Of a stretch of DNA of 64,000 nucleotides, positions 7,092-16,056 are shown one piece after another. The notes under the pieces are model-generated. The model was not told where the DNA came from. It saw only the letters and a list, made by a program, of their open reading frames with translations, and searched no databases. The stretch covers positions 4,216,001-4,280,000 of the forward strand of contig NZ_LT607752.1 in the NCBI RefSeq assembly GCF_900090265.1, in the 5' to 3' direction. Source of the stretch: Micromonospora rifamycinica (GTDB taxonomy: Bacteria; Actinomycetota; Actinomycetes; Mycobacteriales; Micromonosporaceae). Both the position numbers and the translations under genes were made by a program. How positions within the stretch are numbered: position 1 is the stretch's first letter; the number at the start of each line of letters is the position of its first letter.

Positions 7092-8386
7092 CCGCCCTCC
7101 CCGCCCCCGGACAGCCCGGCCGGCACGTGATCGTGGTCGACCTCGGTTACGGCGACGCCGGCAAGGGAACCGTCGTGGACTGGCTCTGCGCGACCCGCCA
7201 CGTGCACACCGTGGTGCGGTTCAACGGGGGTGCGCAGGCCGCCCACAACGTGGTACGGCCCGACGGCCGGCACCACACGTTCGCCCAGTTCGGGGCGGGG
7301 ACGTTCCACCCCGGGGTACGCACCCACCTGGCCCGGCAGCAGGTGGTGGATCCGCTGGCGCTGGCCGCCGAGGCCGACCACCTCGCCGCGGTCGGGGTGC
7401 CCGACGCCCTCGACCGGCTCACCGTGGACGGGGAGGCGCTGCTGGCCACGCCGTACCACCGGGCCGCCAACCGGCTGCGGGAGATCGCCCGGGGGGCCGC
7501 CCGGCACGGCTCCTGCGGGCTGGGGGTGGGCGAGTCCGTCCGGTACGGGCTCGCCCACCCCGACGAGGCCCCCCGGGTGGCCGACTGCCGGGATCCGGAG
7601 CTGCTGCGCCACCGGCTCACCGTGCTCCGGGAGCGGCTCACCGCCGAACTCGGCCCGCTGGACGCCCCGCCGGTGGCGGACTGCCTGCCGGCGTTCACCG
7701 GCTTCGCCGACCGGGTGGCGATCGTCGACCGGTCGTACCTGGCCGGGGTGTTGCGGGCGGGGACCTGCGTCTTCGAGGGGGCGCAGGGGGTGCTGCTGGA
7801 CGAGTGGCACGGCTTCCACCCGTACACCACGTGGAGCACCACCACCTTCGCCAACGCCGAGGCGCTGCTCGCCGAGGCGGGGGCGGCCGGGTCGGCGTAC
7901 CGGCTGGGGGTGGTGCGGACGGTGACCACCCGGCACGGGCCGGGTCCGCTGGTCACCGAGGACCGGTCCCTGCCGTTGACCGACCCGCACAACCCGACCA
8001 ACCCGTGGCAGGGCCGGTTCCGGTTCGGCCACTTCGACGCCGTGGCCCACCGGTACGCCCTGGACGTGGCCGGTGGGGTCGACGGGCTCGCCCTCACCCA
8101 CCTCGACCTGGCCGAACCCGGCCCGGACCGGCCCGCGCTGCGGCTCTGCCGCCGCTACGAGGATGTCGACCGGTTGCGCCCCGGCCCGCCCGGTGACCTG
8201 GACCGGCAGGCGACCCTCACCGCCCGGCTGCTGCGGGCCCGCCCGGTGTACGACGCCCCGCCCGCCGACTGGCCGGCGGCGGTGGCCGGGGCGCTGGCCG
8301 CCCCGGTGGTGCTCACCTCACGCGGTCCCACCGCCGCCGACAAGCGCGAACACCCCGCGCCGGCCCCGGCCCGCCCGGTGGGCTGA
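7088..8386 (+). CDS. divergent adenylosuccinate synthetase-like protein (PurA paralogue)
   Basis: 432 residues; GTG start overlaps the preceding TGA. PurA-like along its whole length but altered at key sites compared with the true PurA at 17542-18831. P-loop GDAGKGT (22-28) replaces GDEGKGK. GGAQAAHNV keeps His53, but GHT is lost. The TTGRGIGP segment is GSCGLGVGE. EGAQ and TTRHGPGP are kept. The guanine-reading TKLD is THLD (337-340), losing the Lys. It probably joins an amino donor or analogue to a purine nucleotide with changed nucleotide choice. Because a canonical PurA is present, it is not the housekeeping enzyme. Confidence 0.8.
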   Translation: MTALPAPGQPGRHVIVVDLGYGDAGKGTVVDWLCATRHVHTVVRFNGGAQAAHNVVRPDGRHHTFAQFGAGTFHPGVRTHLARQQVVDPLALAAEADHLAAVGVPDALDRLTVDGEALLATPYHRAANRLREIARGAARHGSCGLGVGESVRYGLAHPDEAPRVADCRDPELLRHRLTVLRERLTAELGPLDAPPVADCLPAFTGFADRVAIVDRSYLAGVLRAGTCVFEGAQGVLLDEWHGFHPYTTWSTTTFANAEALLAEAGAAGSAYRLGVVRTVTTRHGPGPLVTEDRSLPLTDPHNPTNPWQGRFRFGHFDAVAHRYALDVAGGVDGLALTHLDLAEPGPDRPALRLCRRYEDVDRLRPGPPGDLDRQATLTARLLRARPVYDAPPADWPAAVAGALAAPVVLTSRGPTAADKREHPAPAPARPVG

Positions 8387-8469
8387 TCCGCCGACTCGGC
8401 CCCGGGCCACGGACTGACCACCGACTCGGCCCCGGACCACGGGCTGATCCGCCGACTCGGCCCCGGGCC
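8381..8469. repeat. three tandem copies of a 29-30 bp unit after the PurA-like gene
   Basis: Copies begin at 8381, 8411 and 8441 and share the core CCGACTCGGCCCCGG. The first copy overlaps the PurA-like stop codon, so part of the array arose by duplication of the gene end. It fills most of the gap to the DedA gene. No function is evident. Confidence 0.75.
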
Positions 8470-8495
8470 GGTCGTCCAGCGTCGAGCATGGGGGC

Positions 8496-9101
8496 ATGCA
8501 GTCGGTGCTCGACCTGCTCCACCACACCGTCACCTCACCCTGGGTGTACCTGGTGATCATCGTGGTGACCGCGGTCGACGCGTTCCTCCCGGTGGTACCC
8601 GGCGAGACCGTGGTGATCACCGCCGGGGTCTTCGCCGCCAGCGGCGAGCCGAACCTGGCCGCCGTGCTCGCGTCGGCGGCGTTCGGCGCACTCGTCGGCG
8701 ACCACGTCTCGTACGGCATCGGCCGGGGCGGCGGGGCACGCCGGCTGGCCTGCTCGCCCGACGGCAGCCGGCGGCGGGCCGGCTCGGACTGGGCCCGCCG
8801 GGCGGTGGACCGGCGGGGTGGCTCGATCCTCACCACCTCCCGTTTCGTCCCCGGTGGCCGGACCGCCGTCACGCTCGCCATGGGCGCCGTCCGGTACCCG
8901 CTCCCCCGCTTCCTGCTCTTCGACGCCGTCGCCGCGCTGGTCTGGAGCGGGTACTGCGGCCTGCTCGGCTACTTCGGCGGGCTGACCTTCGAGCGGGATC
9001 CGCTCCGGGGCCTGCTCGTCGGGGTCGGCCTCTCGCTGGCCGTCACCGGGCTGTTGGAGCTGGCCCGCTGGCTGCGCTACCGCGCCGCCACCCGCCGCTG
9101 A
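8496..9101 (+). CDS. DedA-family membrane protein
   Basis: 201 residues with hydrophobic segments near 15-35, 50-70, 125-150 and 165-185. Family hallmarks are seen: VVPGE near residue 33, GDHVSYGIGRGGG, and SRFVPGGRTAVTLAMG with its conserved Arg-Pro-Gly. DedA proteins sit in the cytoplasmic membrane and are linked to lipid-carrier flipping and proton-motive-force balance. Starts at ATG after a tandem-repeat spacer. A second, longer DedA paralogue is at 34249-35196. Confidence 0.85.
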   Translation: MQSVLDLLHHTVTSPWVYLVIIVVTAVDAFLPVVPGETVVITAGVFAASGEPNLAAVLASAAFGALVGDHVSYGIGRGGGARRLACSPDGSRRRAGSDWARRAVDRRGGSILTTSRFVPGGRTAVTLAMGAVRYPLPRFLLFDAVAALVWSGYCGLLGYFGGLTFERDPLRGLLVGVGLSLAVTGLLELARWLRYRAATRR

Positions 9102-9121
9102 GCCGACCGCTGCCGGGGAGG

Positions 9122-9775
9122 TCAGTCGTCGGCCGGGGGCCGCCAGGTGACGCCGTCGAGGAGTTGGGCGGCACCGAGCCAGGCGACGTTCATCATCCGG
9201 GTGGCGGTCCGCTCCGGCTCGGCCTCCGGATGGTCGGCCAGCCAGTCCGCCAGCGACTCGCCGGCGCCGACCAGGGCGTACGCGACGACCTCCAGCTCCG
9301 TCGCGGCGATCTCCCGGCCCCGGGCGCGCAGCGCGTGGTCGAACATGCCGGCGACCACCTCGACCAGCCGGGCGCGCATCGCGGCCAGTTCGGTGGCGAA
9401 CGGCGGGGAGCCCCGGGCCTGCCGGTAGAGCACGGCCCAGCCGTCGCGGTGTGCGCCGACGAAGCCGAAGAAGGCCCGCAGGCCGCGCCAGAGCCGCTGG
9501 TCGGCCGGGAGGTCGGGATCGGCGGCCCCGGCGATGGTCAGCATCATCCGGGCCGCCTCCCGGTGCAGGCAGGCGATGAAGAGCTCCTCCTTGGTGCCGA
9601 GGTACGCGTAGACCATCGGTTTGGAGATGCCCGCGTCCTCGGCGATCTCGTCCATGCTGGCGGCGTGGAACCCGCGTCGGGAGAAGACCTTCACCGCCGC
9701 GTCGAGCATCTGCTGCTCGCGTACGGCCCGGGGGAGGCGCTTGAAGCTGGGGGTGCTGGACACCCTTGCGAGCAT
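9122..9775 (-). CDS. TetR-family transcriptional regulator
   Basis: 217 residues. N-terminal helix-turn-helix at about 20-65 (MLDAAVKVFSRRGFHAASMD, then AGISKPMVYAYLGTKEELF), followed by an all-helical ligand domain. It is transcribed away from an SCP2-acyl-CoA dehydrogenase-acyl-CoA ligase group, and a strong imperfect palindrome lies in the shared promoter. The ligand is plausibly an acyl-CoA, inferred only from the neighbours. Confidence 0.9.
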   Translation of the reverse strand: MLARVSSTPSFKRLPRAVREQQMLDAAVKVFSRRGFHAASMDEIAEDAGISKPMVYAYLGTKEELFIACLHREAARMMLTIAGAADPDLPADQRLWRGLRAFFGFVGAHRDGWAVLYRQARGSPPFATELAAMRARLVEVVAGMFDHALRARGREIAATELEVVAYALVGAGESLADWLADHPEAEPERTATRMMNVAWLGAAQLLDGVTWRPPADD

Positions 9776-9778
9776 ACC

Positions 9779-9806
9779 TACTCGTGCGTAAGGTTACGCG
9801 AGAGTA
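9779..9806. promoter_or_regulatory. imperfect 28-bp palindrome between tetR and the SCP2 gene
   Basis: Half-sites TACTC and GCGTAA are mirrored by TTACGC and GAGTA, with 22 of 28 positions symmetric. It lies directly upstream of the TetR start and 36 bp before the SCP2 ATG. Size and symmetry suit a TetR operator. Binding by the neighbouring regulator is inferred. Confidence 0.6.
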
Positions 9807-9841
9807 ACCAGAACCGGTCCGCCCCGAGAGGTGCAACTTCC

Positions 9842-10294
9842 ATGACTGACTTCGACCCGGCCAACTTCGCCCACTACGGCCCGAAGGAGTTCGCCCAGCT
9901 GGTCAAGTCCACCCCGGACGACAAGATCGCCGAGGTGATGTCCGGCGACCTGCGCGGCAAGGTGCTCAACGAGGTCTTCGGCCGGATGCCGCAGATCTTC
10001 CGCGCCGACCGCGCCGGTGCCACCAACGCGGTCCTGCACTGGAACATCACCGGCCGTCCCGACGGTGGCACCGACACCTACGAGATCGTCATCGAGAACG
10101 GCACCTGCGCCGTCTCGGAGACCCCCGCCCGCGACCCGAAGCTCAGCCTCACCATGGGTCCGGTCGAGTTCCTCAGGATCGTCTCCGGCGGGGCCAACCC
10201 GGTGATGATGTTCATGACCGGCAAGCTCAAGGCCAAGGGCGACCTGGGCCTGGCCGCCAACATCGCCAACCTGTTCGACATCCCCAAGGCCTGA
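9842..10294 (+). CDS. SCP2 sterol/lipid-binding domain protein
   Basis: 150 residues from ATG (MTDFDPANFAHYG). The body matches a single SCP2 domain: GKVLNEVFGRMPQIFR, then LHWNITGRPDGGTDTYEIVIENG, and a C-terminal VEFLRIVSGGANPVMMFMTGKLKAKGD, typical of the ligand-pocket end. No signal peptide. Such proteins bind fatty acyl-CoA or sterols and are thought to hand substrate to beta-oxidation enzymes. The acyl-CoA dehydrogenase starts 2 bp downstream. Confidence 0.88.
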   Translation: MTDFDPANFAHYGPKEFAQLVKSTPDDKIAEVMSGDLRGKVLNEVFGRMPQIFRADRAGATNAVLHWNITGRPDGGTDTYEIVIENGTCAVSETPARDPKLSLTMGPVEFLRIVSGGANPVMMFMTGKLKAKGDLGLAANIANLFDIPKA

Positions 10295-10296
10295 CC

Positions 10297-11511
10297 GTGG
10301 CCGAGTTCTCGCTCGACCTGAACGAGGAACAGCGGGACCTGCGGGACTGGGTGCACGGCTTCGCCGCCGAGGTCGTGCGCCCGGCCGCCGCCGAGTGGGA
10401 CGCCCGGGAGGAGACCCCCTGGCCGGTCATCCAGGAGGCGGCGAAGATCGGCCTCTACGGCTTCGAGTTCCTCGCCACCTGCTGGGCCGACCCCACCGGC
10501 CTGTCCCTGCCGATCGCCAGTGAGGAACTCTTCTGGGGCGACGCGGGCATCGGCCTGAGCATCTTCGGCACCTCCCTCGCGGTCGCCGCCATCTACGGCG
10601 CCGGCACCCCCGACCAGCTCGTCGAATGGGTGCCGCAGTGCTTTGGCACCGTCGACGAGCCCGCCGTCGCCGCGTTCTGCACCACCGAGCCGGAGGCCGG
10701 CTCCGACGTCGGGGCGATGCGCAGCCGGGCCGTCTACGACGGGGCCACCGACGAGTGGGTGCTGCGCGGGCAGAAGGCGTACGCCACCAACGGCGGGATC
10801 GCCCGCGTGCACGTGGTGACCGCCTCCGTCGCGCCCGAACTGGGCTCGCGCGGGCAGGCCGCGTTCGTCGTACCGCCGGGGACGGCCGGGCTGCACGCGA
10901 CCCGCAAGCTGAAGAAGCTCGGCCTGCGCGCCTCGCACACCGCCGACGTCTTCCTCGACGACGTCCGGGTGCCGGGGCGCTGCCTGCTCGGTGGCCGGGA
11001 GGCGCTGGAGGAGCGGCTGGCCCGCGCCCGGTCCGGCCAGCGGGCCAGCGGCCAGGCCGCCATGCGTACCTTCGAGCTGTCCCGGCCGACCGTCGGCGCG
11101 CAGGCGCTCGGCGTCGCCCGGGCCGCCTACGAGTACGCCCTCGACTACGCGAAGGAACGGGTCCAGTTCGGCCGGCCGATCATCGAGAACCAGGCCGTCG
11201 CGTTCGCCCTCGCCGACATGAGGACGGAGATCGACGCCGCCCGGCTGCTGGTCTGGCGGGCCTCCTGGATGGGCCGCAACAACCGGCCGTTCACCGCCGG
11301 CGAGGGCTCGATGTCCAAGCTCAGGGCGGGCGAGGTGGCCGTCTCGGTGACCGACCGGGCGGTCCAGCTCCTCGGCGGGGCCGGCTTCCTGCGCGACCAC
11401 CCGGTCGAGCGCTGGTACCGGGACGCCAAGATCTACACCATCTTCGAGGGCACCTCGGAGATCCAGCGGCTGGTCATCTCCCGCGCCATCTCCGGCCTCC
11501 AGATCCGCTGA
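10297..11511 (+). CDS. acyl-CoA dehydrogenase
   Basis: 404 residues from GTG, 2 bp after the SCP2 gene. The FAD-dependent ACAD layout is complete: N-terminal helical domain, beta-domain with CTTEPEAGSDVGAM and KAYATNGG, and C-terminal helices with KERVQFGRPI and IFEGTSEIQR, whose Glu384 is the usual catalytic base. It oxidises acyl-CoA to trans-2-enoyl-CoA; chain length cannot be read from the sequence. Co-transcribed with SCP2 and probably with the ligase gene 161 bp on. Confidence 0.93.
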   Translation: MAEFSLDLNEEQRDLRDWVHGFAAEVVRPAAAEWDAREETPWPVIQEAAKIGLYGFEFLATCWADPTGLSLPIASEELFWGDAGIGLSIFGTSLAVAAIYGAGTPDQLVEWVPQCFGTVDEPAVAAFCTTEPEAGSDVGAMRSRAVYDGATDEWVLRGQKAYATNGGIARVHVVTASVAPELGSRGQAAFVVPPGTAGLHATRKLKKLGLRASHTADVFLDDVRVPGRCLLGGREALEERLARARSGQRASGQAAMRTFELSRPTVGAQALGVARAAYEYALDYAKERVQFGRPIIENQAVAFALADMRTEIDAARLLVWRASWMGRNNRPFTAGEGSMSKLRAGEVAVSVTDRAVQLLGGAGFLRDHPVERWYRDAKIYTIFEGTSEIQRLVISRAISGLQIR

Positions 11512-11672
11512 CCGTCGCCGCCGGTCGACAGGCCGGTCACCCCCCGTCCACGCTGGGCGGCCCCCGCCCCGCGGCGGTTGGGCCGCCCACCGGAACAGGC
11601 GCATGATCGAGGAGGAACCCCTGGTGAGGGCACCCGCCCGCCCTCACGACGCACCCCGAAGGAGGCCGCCGG

Positions 11673-13238
11673 ATGGACCTGCCGTTCATCGTGGCCACGT
11701 TGACCAGACGGGGACTGCTCAACCCCGGACACCCCGTCCGGGTGGCCTCGCAGCTCGCCGCCCTCCGTCGGTGGGGCTGGGGGATGGCCGGTGAGCTGCG
11801 GCAGGCCGCCGCCCGCGACCCGGACCGGATCGCCGTCGTCGACGAGCACGGCGACCAGCTCACCTACCGGCAGCTGCTGGACCGGGCCGAACGGCTGTCC
11901 CGGTCGATGCGCAGCGGGCTCGGGGTGCAGGCCGGCGACCGGGTGGGGCTGCTCTGCCGCAACCACCACGGCCTCATCGAGGGCATCGTCGCCGCCACCC
12001 TGCTCGGCGCGGACGCGGTGCTGGTCAACACCGGGCTCTCCGCCGCGCAGCTCGTCACCGTCGCCGAGGAGCAGCGGCTCAGGGTGCTGGTGCACGACAG
12101 CGAGTTCGCCGAGCGGATCCTCGGCGTCCCCGCCGAGGTGCGCCGGGTCGACGAACACGGCCTCGACGACCTGATCGCCGCCGCGCTCCCCGGCGACCGG
12201 CCCGCACCGCCCACACAGGACGGCCGGACCATCGTGCTGACCTCCGGCACCACCGGCGCACCCAAGGGCGCCCGCCGGCCCGTCCCCACCGGCTTCGGCC
12301 CGCTCGTGTCCATCATCGACCGCATCCCGCTGCACGCCCGGGACACCGTGCTGATCGCCGCCCCGATCTTCCACACCTGGGGGTACGCCGCACTCCAGGT
12401 CGCCTTCGCGCTGCGCGCCACCATCGTGCTGCACCGCCGGTTCGACCCGGCCGCCACGCTGGACGCGCTCGTGACGCACCGGTGCCAGGCGCTCTTCGCC
12501 GTACCGGTGATGCTGCAACGCCTGCTCGACGTGCCGCCACCGGATCCCCGGCCGCCGCTGAAGGTGGTCGCGGTCAGCGGCTCGGCGCTGCCCGGTGGCC
12601 TCGCCAACCGGTTCATGGACAGCTACGGCGAGGTGATCTACAACCTGTACGGCTCGACGGAGGTCTCCTGGGCCGCCATCGCCGGCCCCGCCGACCTGCG
12701 CCAGGCCCCCACCACCGCCGGTCGCCCCCCGCACGGCACCCGGCTGGAGATCGTCGACGACGCCGGGGAGCCGGTGCCGGCCGGGCGGGTCGGCCGGATC
12801 CTGGTGGGCAACGAGATGCTCTTCGAGGGCTACACCTCGGGCGTCCGCCGGGAGACCCACGACGGGCTGCTCGACACCGGCGACCTCGGCCGGGTCAACC
12901 ACGAGGGTCTGCTCTTCGTCGACGGCCGGGCCGACGACATGATCGTCTCCGGTGGGGAGAACGTCTTCCCGTCCGAGGTCGAGGACCTCCTCACCCGGCT
13001 GCCGCAGGTGCGCGAGGCCGCCGTGCTCGGCGTGCCGGATCCGCAGTACGGGCAACGGCTCGCCGCCTTCCTCGCCCTGCACCCGGGCACCGCGCTCGAC
13101 CCCGAGGCGGTACGCGAGTACGTCCGGCACTATCTGGCCCGGTTCTCCGTACCCCGGGATGTGATCTTCGTGAAGTACCTGCCGCGCAACGCCACCGGCA
13201 AGGTGGTCCCCCGGGAACTCCGCCGCTACTACGGCTGA
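11673..13238 (+). CDS. AMP-binding acyl-CoA synthetase (FadD-like)
   Basis: 521 residues; the ATG follows a strong AAGGAGG. The adenylation motifs are all present: P-loop LTSGTTGAPKGARRP, LYGSTEVSW, DTGDLGRVN, and the C-terminal Lys in RNATGKVVPREL. An N-terminal stretch of about 40 residues precedes the AMP-binding domain. It activates a carboxylic acid to its CoA thioester with ATP. Neighbouring SCP2 and acyl-CoA dehydrogenase genes suggest a lipid-degradation unit. Substrate not predictable. Confidence 0.92.
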   Translation: MDLPFIVATLTRRGLLNPGHPVRVASQLAALRRWGWGMAGELRQAAARDPDRIAVVDEHGDQLTYRQLLDRAERLSRSMRSGLGVQAGDRVGLLCRNHHGLIEGIVAATLLGADAVLVNTGLSAAQLVTVAEEQRLRVLVHDSEFAERILGVPAEVRRVDEHGLDDLIAAALPGDRPAPPTQDGRTIVLTSGTTGAPKGARRPVPTGFGPLVSIIDRIPLHARDTVLIAAPIFHTWGYAALQVAFALRATIVLHRRFDPAATLDALVTHRCQALFAVPVMLQRLLDVPPPDPRPPLKVVAVSGSALPGGLANRFMDSYGEVIYNLYGSTEVSWAAIAGPADLRQAPTTAGRPPHGTRLEIVDDAGEPVPAGRVGRILVGNEMLFEGYTSGVRRETHDGLLDTGDLGRVNHEGLLFVDGRADDMIVSGGENVFPSEVEDLLTRLPQVREAAVLGVPDPQYGQRLAAFLALHPGTALDPEAVREYVRHYLARFSVPRDVIFVKYLPRNATGKVVPRELRRYYG

Positions 13239-13420
13239 CGCCCGACCCGACGTCCGGGCGGGGCTGGCGGGGCCTGGCAGGGCAGGGCGGGGCCTGGCGG
13301 GTCAGGTCGATGAGCGGGGGTGCGGGCCGGCCCCGGCCGGTGACCCCGAGTCGACGATCGGGGTCGGGCGCGGGAGTCTCCCGGATGCCGCCGATCGCCG
13401 CGGCCGGCAGGCTCGACACC

Positions 13421-14683
13421 ATGAAGATCATGAATCGGCGTACCGTGCTCGTCGCCACGACGCTCGGTGCCCTGCTCGCTGTCGCGGCACCCGGGACGGT
13501 CGCCGCAGCCGCCCCCGCCCGCGTTCAGTCTCCCGCCGCTGCCGCCCGCTTTCAGTCTCCCGCCGCTGCCGCCCGCGTTTCCTCTCCCGCCGCTGTCGCC
13601 GGTGACCGTCGCGGCGATCCGGGTTGCCGGCCCGGCACCCTCGACCCGGCCCCCCTCCAGCAGGCGATAGCCGGGCTGCCCGACGGCGACGCCACCAGCG
13701 CCCAGGTCAGGATCACCACGCCGGACGGCTGCTGGACCGGCACCAGCGGCGTACGGGACCTGCGCAGCCAGGCGCCCGTGCCCCCGGACGCCCGGTTCCG
13801 GGCCGGCAGCGTCACCAAGGCCTTCACCGCCGCCCTGGTGCTGCAACTCGTCGCCGAGGGTCGGATCGGTCTCGACGCACCGGTGCAGCGGCTCCTCCCC
13901 GGCCTGCTCCCCGCCGGCTACCCGACCGTCACCGTCCGGCAGCTGCTCGACCACACCAGCGGCCTGCCCAGCCCCACCGTCCCCGACGGGATCGAGTGGC
14001 AGCTCGCCCACCGGTACGACCGGTGGACCCCGGAGCAGCTCGTCCGGCTCGGGCTCCACAACCCCCGCGAGTTCGACCCCGGCACGAAGCAGCACTACAC
14101 CAACATGGGCTACATCGTCGCCGGGATGCTCATCGAGAAGGCCACCGGGCACTCGTACGCGACGGAACTGGACCGGCGCATCGCCCGGCCGCTCGGCCTG
14201 CGCGACACCTACGCGCCGGGGGACGACCCGCGTATCCGGGGACCACACGCCCACGGTTACCAGGCCGTCGTCCGCGACGGTCGGACCGAACTGGTGGACG
14301 TGACCACCTGGAGCCAGACCTTCACCCCGGCCTCCGGCAACATCATCTCCAGCCTGACCGACCTGGACGTCTTCCTCACCGCGCTCCTCGCCGGGAGGGT
14401 GGTGCCGGCGGCGCAGCTCACCACGATGTTCACCCTGCCGACCGTGCCGGACGTCGACGGCGGGCCGGCCCGCTACAGCACCGGGCTCACCGCGTTCCCG
14501 CTGCCCGACGGCGACGCCCTGTGGATCAAGACCGGTTCCCGGTACGGCTACCTCGCCGGCATCGCCTCCAGCCGGGACGGCCGGTTCCGGGTGGAGTACT
14601 CGATCACCGGCACCGACGCCAAGGGCGAGGAGCTCAGCGCCACCGCCCAACGGGTCATCGCCGCCGCCCTCGCCCTGCTCTGA
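13421..14683 (+). CDS. secreted serine hydrolase (class C beta-lactamase / D-Ala-D-Ala carboxypeptidase family)
   Basis: 420 residues. A signal peptide (MNRRTVLVATTLGALLAVAAPG, then Ala-rich cleavage region) is followed by three repeats of about 9 residues built on ARxQSPAAA (33-60), a probable disordered linker. Catalytic motifs: SVTK (Ser130, Lys133), YTN (226-228) and WIKTG near 370. These place it with penicillin-binding-protein-like carboxypeptidases and esterases acting on the envelope. ATG at 13421 or 13430 could start. Its stop touches the convergent purD stop with no gap. Confidence 0.87.
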   Translation: MKIMNRRTVLVATTLGALLAVAAPGTVAAAAPARVQSPAAAARFQSPAAAARVSSPAAVAGDRRGDPGCRPGTLDPAPLQQAIAGLPDGDATSAQVRITTPDGCWTGTSGVRDLRSQAPVPPDARFRAGSVTKAFTAALVLQLVAEGRIGLDAPVQRLLPGLLPAGYPTVTVRQLLDHTSGLPSPTVPDGIEWQLAHRYDRWTPEQLVRLGLHNPREFDPGTKQHYTNMGYIVAGMLIEKATGHSYATELDRRIARPLGLRDTYAPGDDPRIRGPHAHGYQAVVRDGRTELVDVTTWSQTFTPASGNIISSLTDLDVFLTALLAGRVVPAAQLTTMFTLPTVPDVDGGPARYSTGLTAFPLPDGDALWIKTGSRYGYLAGIASSRDGRFRVEYSITGTDAKGEELSATAQRVIAAALALL

Positions 14684-15934
14684 TCAGTCGGGGACGGTGA
14701 TCCGGCCGTCGATCGCGGTGGCCGCGATGTCGCCACGGTGGTGCGAACCGGCCAGCTCGATGCCGCGTACCAGGGCGTAGGCGGCATCACGGGCGGCGGT
14801 CAGATCGGGGCCGGTGGCCGTACCGCAGAGGACCCGGCCGCCGGCGGAGAGCAACGCGCCGTCGGCGGCCCGGCGGGCGGTGCCGGCGTGGATGACGCCC
14901 GGGTGGTCGGCGCCGGTGATCACGTCACCGGTACGTGGCGCGGCCGGATAACCCTCGGCGGCGACCACGACGGTGACCGCCGCGCCGTCGCGCCAGCGCA
15001 GCGGCGGGTGCGCGGCCAGCGTGCCCGTCGCCGCGGCGTGCAGCAGCCCGGCCAGCGGGGTCTCCAGCAGCGCCAGCACCACCTGGGTCTCCGGATCACC
15101 GAACCGGGCGTTGAACTCGATCACCCGGGGGCCGGCGGCGGTGAGCGCCAGCCCGACATAGAGCAGACCGCCGAACGGGGTGCCCCGGCGGCGCAGCTCG
15201 GCCAGCGTCGGATGGACCACGTCGGCCATCACCTCGTCGACCAGGCCGGGCGGCGCCCACGGCAGCGGCGCGTACGCCCCCATGCCGCCGGTGTTCGGGC
15301 CGGCGTCGCCGTCGCCGACCCGCTTGAAGTCCTGCGCGGGTAGCAGCGGCAGGGCGGCCTCACCGTCGGTCACCACGAACAGGGACACCTCGGGGCCGGA
15401 CAGGTACTCCTCGACCACCACCCGGCCGCACTCCTGCGCGTGTCGCAGCGCGGCGGCCCGATCGTCGGTGACCACCACGCCCTTGCCGGCGGCCAGCCCG
15501 TCGTCCTTCACCACGTACGGCGTGCCGAACTCGTCCAGCGCCCACCCGACACTCTCCGCGTCGGTGCAGGTGTACGCGCGGGCGGTCGGCACCCCGGCCG
15601 CCGTCATGATCTCCTTGGCGAAGGTCTTGGAGCCCTCCAGCCGGGCCGCCTCGGCCGACGGCCCGAACACGGCCACGCCCTTGGCGCGTACCGCGTCGGC
15701 CACTCCGGCGACCAGCGGCGCCTCCGGCCCGATCACCACCAGGTCGGCACCGACCTCCACGGCCAACGCGGCCACCCCGGCGGGATCCACCGGATCGACC
15801 TGCCGCAGCTCCGCCAAGCCCGCGATCCCCGGGTTACCGGGCGCCGCGAACAGGGCCTCGACAGCCGGATCCCCGACCAACCCGAGGGCGAGCGCATGCT
15901 CCCGCCCGCCACCACCCAGAAGAAGTACGCGCAC
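14684..15934 (-). CDS. purD: phosphoribosylamine-glycine ligase (GAR synthetase)
   Basis: 416 residues from GTG, giving the family-typical start VRVLLLGGGGREHAL. ATP-grasp features are clear: GSKTFAKEIM, VVKDDGLAAGKGVVV, PNTGGMGAYAP and EFNARFGDPETQ. It catalyses step two of purine synthesis: phosphoribosylamine, glycine and ATP give GAR. An upstream in-frame ATG at 16006 would add a Gly-rich stretch encoded by simple repeats and is unlikely to be used. Confidence 0.96.
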   Translation of the reverse strand: MRVLLLGGGGREHALALGLVGDPAVEALFAAPGNPGIAGLAELRQVDPVDPAGVAALAVEVGADLVVIGPEAPLVAGVADAVRAKGVAVFGPSAEAARLEGSKTFAKEIMTAAGVPTARAYTCTDAESVGWALDEFGTPYVVKDDGLAAGKGVVVTDDRAAALRHAQECGRVVVEEYLSGPEVSLFVVTDGEAALPLLPAQDFKRVGDGDAGPNTGGMGAYAPLPWAPPGLVDEVMADVVHPTLAELRRRGTPFGGLLYVGLALTAAGPRVIEFNARFGDPETQVVLALLETPLAGLLHAAATGTLAAHPPLRWRDGAAVTVVVAAEGYPAAPRTGDVITGADHPGVIHAGTARRAADGALLSAGGRVLCGTATGPDLTAARDAAYALVRGIELAGSHHRGDIAATAIDGRITVPD

Positions 15935-16056
15935 GGCGTCGAATCCTACCCACCACCCCCGAACCCCCACCCTCCCCGCCCCGCCCCCACCCACCCACCC
16001 ACCCACCCACCCCGCTCCGCCCCCACCCCGCTCCGCCCCCGACCCACCCCACTCAT
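15935..16056. repeat. pyrimidine-rich simple repeats upstream of purD
   Basis: The + strand is a run of C-rich tracts, including about five CCCA units at 15989-16010 and several CCCCGCTCCG-like blocks. It is low-complexity DNA leading into the hairpin element at 16057. No gene seen. Confidence 0.6.

Noticed and set aside
10078..11604. 508-codon frame opposite SCP2/acyl-CoA dehydrogenase
   Set aside because: Shadow frame without recognisable motifs; the + strand encodes complete enzymes.
15935..16006. N-terminal extension of PurD to an upstream ATG
   Set aside because: It would add Gly/Trp-rich simple-repeat peptide; the GTG at 15934 gives the family-typical start.
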